Part shown: positions 30,625 to 36,140 of the stretch, piece after piece
Layout: every line of letters begins with the position of its first letter
Position numbering within the stretch: position 1 is the first letter of the stretch
NCBI GenBank assembly: GCA_035540955.1
Contig: DATLFP010000029.1
Span: forward strand, 1 to 36,140
From: DATLFP01 sp035540955
Lineage (GTDB): Bacteria; Actinomycetota; Acidimicrobiia; Acidimicrobiales; CADCSY01
Direction of reading: 5' to 3'
Length of the DNA: 36,140 bases
Translations under genes and position numbers: made by a program
The notes under the pieces: generated by a model
What the model was told of the DNA's origin: nothing
Database searches by the model: none
What the model saw: only the letters and a program-made list of their open reading frames with translations

Positions 30625-31185
30625 GTGCCCGACCTGGCCGAGATCGAGGCCGCGTGCAAGGACTGCACGAAGTGCCCGCTGGCGGCGACGCGCACCCAGG
30701 TGGTGTTCGGTCGTGGTGACCCCGGCGCCGATCTCGTCTTCGTGGGCGAGGCGCCCGGCGCCGAGGAGGACGCCCAGGGCTTCCCGTTCGTGGGCCGGTC
30801 GGGGAAGCTGCTCGACCGGCTCGTGCTCGAGGAGATCGGTCTCGAGCGGGACGGGTTCTTCGTGATGAACACCTTGATGTGCCGGCCTCCGAACAATCGG
30901 GACCCCCTGCCCGAGGAGCTCGCCGCGTGCCGGCCGTGGTTCGACGCCAAGCTGGATGCTCTCGACCCGAAGGTCATCGTCACGCTCGGCAACTTCGCGT
31001 CCAAGGCCCTGCTCGGCACGACGACCGGGATCACCAAGCTGCGGGGCCAGACCTACGAGTGGCGCGACGGCATCGCCCTCGTACCCACCTTCCACCCGGC
31101 GGCGGTCCTGCGGGGCAACGCCGACGCCATGGCGTCGATGCGGGCCGATCTCGTCCGGGCCAAGCACGTGCTGCAGGCCCGCTGA
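30625..31185 (+). CDS. uracil-DNA glycosylase, family 4 (4Fe-4S)
   Basis: It removes uracil from DNA, the first step of base excision repair; family 4 enzymes carry an iron-sulfur cluster. The 186 residues show CKDCTKCPLA near the N-terminus, GEAPGAEEDAQGFPFVGRSGKLLD (41-64), NTLMCRPPNNRDPLPEELAAC (82-102) and TFHPAAVLRG (155-164). C14, C17, C86 and C102 are the likely cluster ligands. The start is GTG, 12 bases after the peptidase gene. Its stop overlaps tsaE (TGATG). Confidence 0.94.
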   Translation: MPDLAEIEAACKDCTKCPLAATRTQVVFGRGDPGADLVFVGEAPGAEEDAQGFPFVGRSGKLLDRLVLEEIGLERDGFFVMNTLMCRPPNNRDPLPEELAACRPWFDAKLDALDPKVIVTLGNFASKALLGTTTGITKLRGQTYEWRDGIALVPTFHPAAVLRGNADAMASMRADLVRAKHVLQAR

Positions 31186-31670
31186 TGCACGCCACGACGC
31201 GCGGTGTCGAGCAGACCCGGGCCCTCGGTGCCGCGATCGCGACCCTGGCGCACGCCGGTGACCTGCTCCTGCTGGCGGGCGACCTGGGGGCGGGCAAGAC
31301 CGCCTTCACGCAGGGCTTCGCCCGCGGGCTCGGCGTCACCGAGCGGGTGGTGAGCCCGACCTTCACCCTCGCCCGCCGGTACGCCGGGAGCGAGCTCACG
31401 ATCAACCACCTCGACGTCTACCGGCTCGACCACCTCCAGGAGGCGATCGACCTCGGGCTCTCCGAGCTGATCGACGACGACAGCGGCGTCACCCTGATCG
31501 AGTGGGGCGACGTCGTGATCCCCACGCTCCCCGCCGACTTCCTCGAGATCCGCATCGCCTACGGCTTCGAGGACGACGAGCGCCTGTTCTCGCTGCACCC
31601 GGTCGGCACGAAGTGGTCGGCGCGCCGCCACGCGCTCGACGAGGTCCTGGCACCCTGGCAGGCGGCATGA
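31185..31670 (+). CDS. tsaE: tRNA threonylcarbamoyladenosine biosynthesis ATPase TsaE
   Basis: TsaE is the ATPase partner of TsaB and TsaD in making t6A37 on ANN-decoding tRNAs. The 161 residues have the P-loop GDLGAGKT (32-39), VVSPTFTLARRY, HLDVYRLDHLQEAIDLGLSEL and VTLIEWGDVV, all family features. It overlaps both the UDG gene upstream and tsaB downstream (ATGA). The gene cluster tsaE-tsaB-rimI-tsaD is standard in actinobacteria. Confidence 0.96.
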   Translation: MHATTRGVEQTRALGAAIATLAHAGDLLLLAGDLGAGKTAFTQGFARGLGVTERVVSPTFTLARRYAGSELTINHLDVYRLDHLQEAIDLGLSELIDDDSGVTLIEWGDVVIPTLPADFLEIRIAYGFEDDERLFSLHPVGTKWSARRHALDEVLAPWQAA

Positions 31671-32371
31671 TCATCCTCGGCATCGACACCGCCACCCCCC
31701 AGGTCGGGTGCGCCATCGGCGGCCACGAGGGCGTCATCGCCTCCTTCTCCTCGGCGAAGGGGAGGCGCCACGCCGAGACCCTCGTGCCGGCGATCGACTT
31801 CCTCTGTCGCCAGGCCCACGTCGAGCTCGACGAGATCGGCGCCATCGCGGTCGACGTCGGCCCCGGGCTGTTCACCGGTCTGCGGGTCGGGGTGGCGACC
31901 GCGAAGGCGATGGCGTCGGCGCTCCGGGTCCCGGTGGTGGGCGTGTCGAGCCTCGATCTCCTCGCCTTCCCGATGCGGTGGACGAATCGCCGGATCGTGT
32001 CGGTCGTCGATGCCCGGCGGGGCGAGGTGTTCTACTCGTCGTACCGCCAGGTGCCCGGCGGCGTGCAGCGGCTGACCGAGCCGCAGGTCAGCACGCCCGA
32101 GCAGCTGTGCAACGAGATCCAGGCGTCGGGCGACGAGTGCCTGGCGGTGGGCGACGGGGCCCGCCGGTACGCCGACGAGCTGATCGATCTGATCAAGGTC
32201 GAGATCGCCGACGCCGGGTTCGCCTACCCGTCCCCGGCCTCCCTCGTGCAGCTGGCGCACGCCCGCGCCCTGCGCGAGGAGTTCGTCAACCCCTGGGACG
32301 TCCGGCCCGTCTACCTCCGCAAGGCCGACGCCGAGATCAACTGGGTCTCCCGCGAACGGGACGCGCACTGA
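31667..32371 (+). CDS. tsaB: tRNA threonylcarbamoyladenosine biosynthesis protein TsaB
   Basis: TsaB is an ASKHA-fold scaffold that pairs with TsaD and recruits TsaE. The 234 residues start MIILGIDTATPQVGCAIGG and contain VDVGPGLFTGLRVGVATAKAMASAL (63-87), the family signature, and VVDARRGEVFYSSYR. The ATG overlaps the tsaE stop (ATGA). The stop overlaps the ATG of a mini-ORF, not the rimI start. Confidence 0.96.
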   Translation: MIILGIDTATPQVGCAIGGHEGVIASFSSAKGRRHAETLVPAIDFLCRQAHVELDEIGAIAVDVGPGLFTGLRVGVATAKAMASALRVPVVGVSSLDLLAFPMRWTNRRIVSVVDARRGEVFYSSYRQVPGGVQRLTEPQVSTPEQLCNEIQASGDECLAVGDGARRYADELIDLIKVEIADAGFAYPSPASLVQLAHARALREEFVNPWDVRPVYLRKADAEINWVSRERDAH

Positions 32372-32457
32372 TGGCTGTGTTGATGGTCTCGCTCCGCAGG
32401 CTCCGCTCGACTGCGCCACTGGCGTGGCCGCCCTGCGAGTGCGAGGGGAACCGCTGA
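32371..32457 (+). other. bridging mini-ORF between tsaB and rimI (28 codons)
   Basis: ATG at 32371 overlaps the tsaB stop (TGATG). The frame runs 28 codons (MAVLMVSLRRLRSTAPLAWP and eight more) to TGA at 32455-32457, which overlaps the rimI ATG (TGATG). The DNA has the GCTCCGC/CTCGACTGCG words seen in other gaps and a GCCAC-TGGC-GTGGC stem (32415-32428). GAGGGG before the rimI start lies inside the frame. I recognise no peptide family; it could be an insertion that kept the coupling. Confidence 0.4.
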
Positions 32458-33005
32458 TGGCAGCGCGGGCGGAGACACTGCCTTTGCATGTCACGATCAC
32501 GCCGATGCGGCGACGTCACCTCCGGTCGGTGCTCCGCATCGAAGCCCAGGTGTACCCGCGGCCGTGGTCGGTCGGGCTGTTCATGTCGGAGATGGCGCTG
32601 AAGACGACGCGCGTCTACCTGGTGGCGCGCGTCGGCAGCACCGTCGTCGGCTACGCCGGGCTGATGATCACCGGTTCCGACGGACACGTCACCACCGTGG
32701 CGGTCGACCCCGCCTGGCACCGGCAGGGCATCGGGACCCGGCTCGTCCTCGGCCTGTCCGAGGCCGCCGTGGGCCGGGGCTGCACCGGCCTCACCCTGGA
32801 GGTGCGGGTGACGAACGCCGCCGCCCAGGCGATGTACCGGCGGTTCGGCTTCGCCCCCGCCGGCGTCCGGAAGAACTACTACACCGAGACCAACGAGGAC
32901 GCGATCGTGATGTGGGCCCACGACATCGACCTTCCCCCCCACGGGCGCCGGCTCGAGGAGGTCGCGGCGTCGCTGCGGGGCACGACCACATGGGAGGGGA
33001 CGTGA
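32457..33005 (+). CDS. rimI: ribosomal-protein-alanine N-acetyltransferase RimI-like (GNAT)
   Basis: RimI acetylates the N-terminus of S18 in E. coli; in this operon it is usually the GNAT fused to or next to tsaD. From ATG at 32457 it is 182 residues: ITPMRRRHLRSVLRIEAQVYPRPWS, the acetyl-CoA loop VAVDPAWHRQGIGTRLV, LEVRVTNAAAQAMYRRFGFAPAGVRKNYY. GAGGGG lies 6-11 bases upstream and the start overlaps the mini-ORF stop. A GTG/ATG further upstream (32424) would add 11 residues not typical of the family. The stop overlaps tsaD (GTGA). Confidence 0.93.
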   Translation: MAARAETLPLHVTITPMRRRHLRSVLRIEAQVYPRPWSVGLFMSEMALKTTRVYLVARVGSTVVGYAGLMITGSDGHVTTVAVDPAWHRQGIGTRLVLGLSEAAVGRGCTGLTLEVRVTNAAAQAMYRRFGFAPAGVRKNYYTETNEDAIVMWAHDIDLPPHGRRLEEVAASLRGTTTWEGT

Positions 33006-34045
33006 CCTGGGTCGCGCCGGGTGACGGGTGGGCCGATCTCCAGGTCGACCCCACCACGACCATCCTCGGCATCGAGACCTCCTGTGACGAGACCGCCGCC
33101 GCCGTGGTCGCCGGTGGTGGTGACATCCGCTCCTCGGTGGTGTCGAGCCAGGTCGATCTGCACGCCCGGTTCGGCGGGGTCGTGCCCGAGATCGCCTCGC
33201 GGGCGCACGTCGAGCTGCTCACCCCCGTGGTGGCCGAGGCGCTGGTCTCCGCCGGCGTCGACAACGGCGGGATCGACGCCGTGGCGGCGACGGTCGGGCC
33301 CGGCCTCATCGGGTCGCTCCTGGTGGGCGTCTCGGCGGCCAAGGCGCTCGCCCTGGTGTGGGACGTGCCCTTCGTCGGGGTGAACCACCTCGAGGCGCAC
33401 TTCTACGCGTCCTTCCTCGAGGACCCGGCGCTCGAGCCGCCCATGGTCGTGCTCCTCGTGTCGGGCGGTCACACGATGCTCGTGCGCTTCGACGACCACG
33501 GTCGCTACGAGGTGCTGGGAGCGACCATCGACGACGCCGCCGGCGAGGCGTTCGACAAGGTGGCGCGGTACCTCGGCCTCGGCTATCCGGGGGGCCCGGC
33601 GATCGACCGGGAGGCGCTCAAGGGCGACCCCGAGGCCATCCGGTTCCCGCGGTCGATGATCGACGATCCGAGCCTCGACTTCTCCTTCTCGGGGCTGAAG
33701 ACGGCGGTGATCAACCACGTCCGCAAGCACCCCGACGTGAGCACCGAGGACGTGGCGGCGTCGTTCCAGGCCGCCGTCGTCGACGTGCTGGTGGCCAAGG
33801 CCCGGCGGGCGGCCCAGGAGACGGGGGCCAAGGGGCTGTGCCTGGGCGGCGGGGTGGCGGCCAACTCGCTGCTGCGGGAGCGCTTCCTCGACGCCTGCAC
33901 CGAGATCGGCGTGCACGGCTTCCTGCCCAGCCGGTCGATGTGCACCGACAACGCCGCCATGGTGGCCGCCGCCGCCTGGTACCGCCTTCGCGACGACGGC
34001 CCCACCCCCCTCGACGCCGGCGCCGACCCCAACCTCTCTCTCTAG
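33002..34045 (+). CDS. tsaD: tRNA N6-adenosine threonylcarbamoyltransferase TsaD
   Basis: TsaD transfers the threonylcarbamoyl group to A37 of tRNA. From GTG at 33002 it is 347 residues. Motifs are ILGIETSCDETAAAVV (21-36), VPEIASRAHVE, ATVGPGLIGSLLVG, the metal-binding His pair in VNHLEAHFYA (H129, H133), LLVSGGHTML, YPGGPAID, FSFSGLKTAV and LGGGVAANSLLR with MCTDNAAM near the end. The start overlaps the rimI stop as GTGA with GGAGGGGA just before it. An ATG at 32990 would add four residues. Confidence 0.97.
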   Translation: MTWVAPGDGWADLQVDPTTTILGIETSCDETAAAVVAGGGDIRSSVVSSQVDLHARFGGVVPEIASRAHVELLTPVVAEALVSAGVDNGGIDAVAATVGPGLIGSLLVGVSAAKALALVWDVPFVGVNHLEAHFYASFLEDPALEPPMVVLLVSGGHTMLVRFDDHGRYEVLGATIDDAAGEAFDKVARYLGLGYPGGPAIDREALKGDPEAIRFPRSMIDDPSLDFSFSGLKTAVINHVRKHPDVSTEDVAASFQAAVVDVLVAKARRAAQETGAKGLCLGGGVAANSLLRERFLDACTEIGVHGFLPSRSMCTDNAAMVAAAAWYRLRDDGPTPLDAGADPNLSL

Positions 34046-34087
34046 TCTCCGCTCTGCGCCTCGGGCTCGCTGGCGCTCGCGGTCGGC

Positions 34088-34116
34088 TTGCCCGTTCGGC
34101 AGGCGACGCGTATCGT
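34088..34116 (+). promoter_or_regulatory. groESL promoter
   Basis: TTGCCC (34088-34093), a 17-base spacer and TATCGT (34111-34116) form a good sigma-70-like promoter in the 116-base gap before groES. Its last base is the first base of the CIRCE operator, so repressor binding would block promoter use. The rest of the gap (34046-34087) is CTCGG/GCTCGC-rich intergenic sequence with no gene. Confidence 0.65.
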
Positions 34117-34142
34117 TAGCACTCGCCAATCGAGAGTGCTAA
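34116..34142. promoter_or_regulatory. CIRCE operator (HrcA binding site)
   Basis: TTAGCACTC (34116-34124), nine spacer bases (GCCAATCGA) and GAGTGCTAA (34134-34142) match the CIRCE consensus exactly in both arms and spacing. HrcA binds CIRCE and represses chaperonin genes until heat stress. It lies 19 bases upstream of the groES ATG. Confidence 0.97.
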
Positions 34143-34161
34143 CGAGCAGGAGGCCCCCAGC

Positions 34162-34452
34162 ATGAACCTTCAGCCCCTGGAGGACCGGATCGTGGTCCGT
34201 CCGAGTGAGGGTGAGGAGAAGACCGCCAGCGGTCTCGTGATCCCCGACACCGCCAAGGAGAAGCCGCAGCAGGGCGAGGTCCTGGCCGTCGGCCCGGGTC
34301 GTCGGTCCGAGCAGAGCGGCGAGATCATCCCGATGGACGTGAAGGTGGGCGACACCGTCGTCTACAGCAAGTACGGCGGCACCGAGATCACGAGTGGCGG
34401 CGAGGACCTGCTGATCCTCACCGGCCGCGACGTGCTCGCCGTCGTCAAGTAG
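34162..34452 (+). CDS. groES: co-chaperonin GroES (Cpn10)
   Basis: GroES caps the GroEL folding chamber as a heptamer. The 96 residues show MNLQPLEDRIVVRPSEGEEKTASGLVIPDTAKEKPQ with the mobile loop at about 17-33, GEVLAVGPG, VGDTVVYSKYGGTEI and DLLILTGRDVLAVV. AGGAGG lies about 8 bases before ATG. CIRCE-regulated with groEL, which follows after nine bases. Confidence 0.98.
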   Translation: MNLQPLEDRIVVRPSEGEEKTASGLVIPDTAKEKPQQGEVLAVGPGRRSEQSGEIIPMDVKVGDTVVYSKYGGTEITSGGEDLLILTGRDVLAVVK

Positions 34453-34461
34453 GGGAGCGAC

Positions 34462-36140
34462 ATGCCGAAGATCCTGAAGTTCGACGAGCAGGCGCGCCGC
34501 GCCCTCGAGGCCGGCGTCGACCGCCTGGCCAACGCCGTGAAGGTGACGCTGGGGCCCAAGGGCCGCAACGTCGTGCTCGAGAAGAAGTTCGGCGCGCCCA
34601 CCATCACCAACGACGGTGTGTCCATCGCCAAGGAGGTCGAGCTCGAGGACCCCTTCGAGAACATGGGCGCCCAGCTGGTGAAGGAGGTGGCAACCAAGAC
34701 CAACGACATCGCGGGTGACGGCACCACCACCGCCACCGTGCTCGCGCAGGCGCTGGTCAAGGAGGGCCTCCGCAACGTCGCGGCCGGCGCCAACCCGATG
34801 GCCCTGAAGAAGGGCATCGACAAGGCGGTCGCCGCCGCCGTCGAGTCCATCAAGGCGCAGGCCAAGGACGTCGAGGACCGCAGCGAGGTGGCCCAGGTCG
34901 CCTCGATCTCGGCGGCCGACACCTCGATCGGCGACGTCATCGCCGAGGCGATCGACAAGGTCGGCAAGGACGGTGTGGTCACCGTCGAGGAGTCCAACAC
35001 CTTCGGCATCGACCTCGAGTTCACCGAGGGCATGCAGTTCGACAAGGGCTACCTGTCGCCGTACTTCGTCACCGATCCCGAGCGCCAGGAGGCGGTCCTC
35101 CAGGACCCGTACCTCCTCCTCGTGAACGGCAAGATCAGCGCCGTCCACGACCTCATCCCCGTGCTCGAGAAGGTCATGCAGACGGGCAAGCCGCTGCTGG
35201 TCATCGCCGAGGACGTCGAGGGCGAAGCCCTCGCCACCCTCGTGGTGAACAAGATCCGGGGCACGTTCAACGCGGTCGCCGTCAAGGCGCCCGGCTTCGG
35301 CGAGCGCCGCAAGGCGATGCTGCAGGACATGGCCATCCTCACCGGTGGCCAGGTCATCTCCGAGGAGGTCGGCCTCAAGCTCGAGAACGCCACCCTCGAC
35401 CTGCTCGGCAGCGCCCGCAAGGTCGTGGTGAAGAAGGACGACACCACGATCGTCGAGGGCGGTGGCACCGAGGCCGACGTGAAGGGCCGGATCGCCCAGA
35501 TCAAGACCGAGATCGACAACACCGACTCCGACTGGGACCGCGAGAAGCTCCAGGAGCGGCTGGCCAAGCTGTCGGGCGGGGTGGCCGTGGTCAAGGTCGG
35601 CGCCGCCACCGAGGTCGAGCTCAAGGAGAAGAAGCACCGCATCGAGGACGCCCTGTCAGCGACCCGGGCCGCCATCGAGGAGGGCGTGGTCCCCGGCGGC
35701 GGCACCGCCCTGCTGCGGGCCCGGTCCACCATCGCCGACCTCAAGCTCGACGGCGACGAGGCCACCGGGGCCCAGATCGTGTACCGGTCGCTCGTGGCGC
35801 CCGCCTTCTGGATCGCGCAGAACGCCGGTCACGAGGGCAACATCGCCGTGCAGCAGATCGAGCGCGAGACGGGCGCCATCGGCCTCAACGCCGCCACCGG
35901 CGAGTACGAGGACCTGCTCAAGGCGGGCGTGCTCGATCCGGCCAAGGTGACCCGGGCGGCGCTGCAGAACGCGGCGTCGATCGCGGCCCTCATCCTCACC
36001 ACCGAGGCGCTCGTCACCGACAAGCCGGAGGAGGAGCAGGCCGGTCCGGCCATGCCGCCCATCCCGCCGCCCGGGGGCATGGCCGGACCGGCCTGCTCCT
36101 CCTCCGGCTTGTCGGTGACGAGCGCCTCGGTGGTGAGGAT
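34462..36140 (+). CDS. groEL: chaperonin GroEL (Cpn60), 3' end disrupted by a fold-back
   Basis: GroEL forms the double-ring ATP-driven folding chamber. The frame starts MPKILKFDEQARRALEAGVD and has TLGPKGRNVVLEKKFG, DGVSIAKEVELEDPFENMGAQ, the ATPase motif GDGTTTATVLAQ (D86) and, near the end, VVPGGGTALLRA and the final helix before TTEALVTDKPEEEQAG. The C-terminus normally closes with GGMGGMDF. Here M540 (36079-36081) is followed by AGPACSSSGL and further residues without a stop up to the window end, because the DNA from 36076 is an exact reverse complement of 35992-36056. The gene is therefore authentic to about 36080 only. Confidence 0.96.
   Translation, partial: MPKILKFDEQARRALEAGVDRLANAVKVTLGPKGRNVVLEKKFGAPTITNDGVSIAKEVELEDPFENMGAQLVKEVATKTNDIAGDGTTTATVLAQALVKEGLRNVAAGANPMALKKGIDKAVAAAVESIKAQAKDVEDRSEVAQVASISAADTSIGDVIAEAIDKVGKDGVVTVEESNTFGIDLEFTEGMQFDKGYLSPYFVTDPERQEAVLQDPYLLLVNGKISAVHDLIPVLEKVMQTGKPLLVIAEDVEGEALATLVVNKIRGTFNAVAVKAPGFGERRKAMLQDMAILTGGQVISEEVGLKLENATLDLLGSARKVVVKKDDTTIVEGGGTEADVKGRIAQIKTEIDNTDSDWDREKLQERLAKLSGGVAVVKVGAATEVELKEKKHRIEDALSATRAAIEEGVVPGGGTALLRARSTIADLKLDGDEATGAQIVYRSLVAPAFWIAQNAGHEGNIAVQQIERETGAIGLNAATGEYEDLLKAGVLDPAKVTRAALQNAASIAALILTTEALVTDKPEEEQAGPAMPPIPPPGGMAGPACSSSGLSVTSASVVR
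35992..36140. repeat. perfect 65-bp inverted repeat at the window end (fold-back)
   Basis: Bases 35992-36056 and 36076-36140 are exact reverse complements, separated by 19 bases (36057-36075). The left arm is the normal groEL coding sequence for LTTEALVTDKPEEEQAG and its flanks. The right arm begins at GGCATGG, complementary to CCATGCC in the left arm, and reaches exactly the last base of the window, so its true length may be greater. Such a structure at the end of a sequence is typical of a chimeric or fold-back read rather than biology. Confidence 0.95.

Noticed and set aside
35829..36080. Minus-strand frame of 83 codons at the window end, with an MPPGGGMGGM-like start
   Set aside because: It is antisense to groEL. 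Its start lies in the fold-back turn and copies groEL sequence, so it is not a gene.

Overview
The window is about 36 kb of GC-rich DNA (roughly 70 percent GC by eye), gene-dense and almost all in one direction. Gene content and order are those of an actinobacterial chromosome: the end of the S10 operon, the spc operon and the alpha operon are joined (rplV...rplQ-truA), followed by rplM-rpsI-glmM-glmS-acpS-nnr-alr-tsaE-tsaB-rimI-tsaD-groES-groEL. Frequent GTG starts, the short zinc-type S14 and a CIRCE box before groES agree with this. An Acidimicrobiia-like lineage is my guess from the style of the proteins and intergenic repeats; it is an inference, not a demonstration.

Layout. 1-6153: S10/spc ribosomal protein genes rplV(end)-rpsC-rplP-rpmC-rpsQ-rplN-rplX-rplE-rpsZ-rpsH-rplF-rplR-rpsE-rpmD-rplO. 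6239-9750: secY, adk, map and a Clp-N/zinc-ribbon protein. 9780-13074: a promoter, then infA-rpmJ-rpsM-rpsK-rpsD-rpoA-rplQ. 13075-13339: a hairpin- and repeat-rich gap. 13340-14140: truA. 14140-19471: an accessory acyl-CoA block (two CaiB/BaiF CoA-transferases, a MatB-like acyl-CoA ligase on the minus strand, a crotonase, a TIGR03086 protein). 19546-20775: threonine ammonia-lyase on the minus strand, divergent from rplM. 20856-34045: rplM-rpsI, then cell-wall precursor genes (glmM, an oversized glmS, alr), acpS, NAD(P)HX repair, a CBS protein, a P1 peptidase, a family 4 uracil-DNA glycosylase and the t6A/tsa genes. 34088-36140: CIRCE-controlled groES-groEL.

The most unusual signals. (1) Four junctions inside co-directional operons (rpsQ/rplN, secY/adk, rpsM/rpsK, tsaB/rimI) are not plain gaps. 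Each is filled exactly by one or two mini-ORFs of 15-28 codons that begin at the upstream stop codon and end in a stop overlapping the downstream start, so translation could be relayed without a ribosome-free stretch. At secY/adk this is a tandem 44-bp repeat giving two nearly identical 15-residue peptides chained by GTGA overlaps. (2) The glmS-locus protein is 1136 residues instead of about 610. It has about 140 residues inserted after the N-terminal catalytic Cys strand and about 300 extra residues at the C-terminus, and the usual catalytic Lys of the isomerase domain appears to be replaced. (3) infA seems to start at CTG. (4) The window ends in a perfect 65-bp inverted repeat that folds groEL back on itself and removes its normal C-terminus, which looks like a contig-end artefact.

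Together the core genes make the translation and secretion machinery, RNA polymerase alpha, peptidoglycan precursors (GlcN-1-P branch, D-Ala), the ACP-activating transferase, tRNA t6A modification and the chaperonin. The CoA block between truA and rplM is an accessory insertion into an otherwise conserved order.
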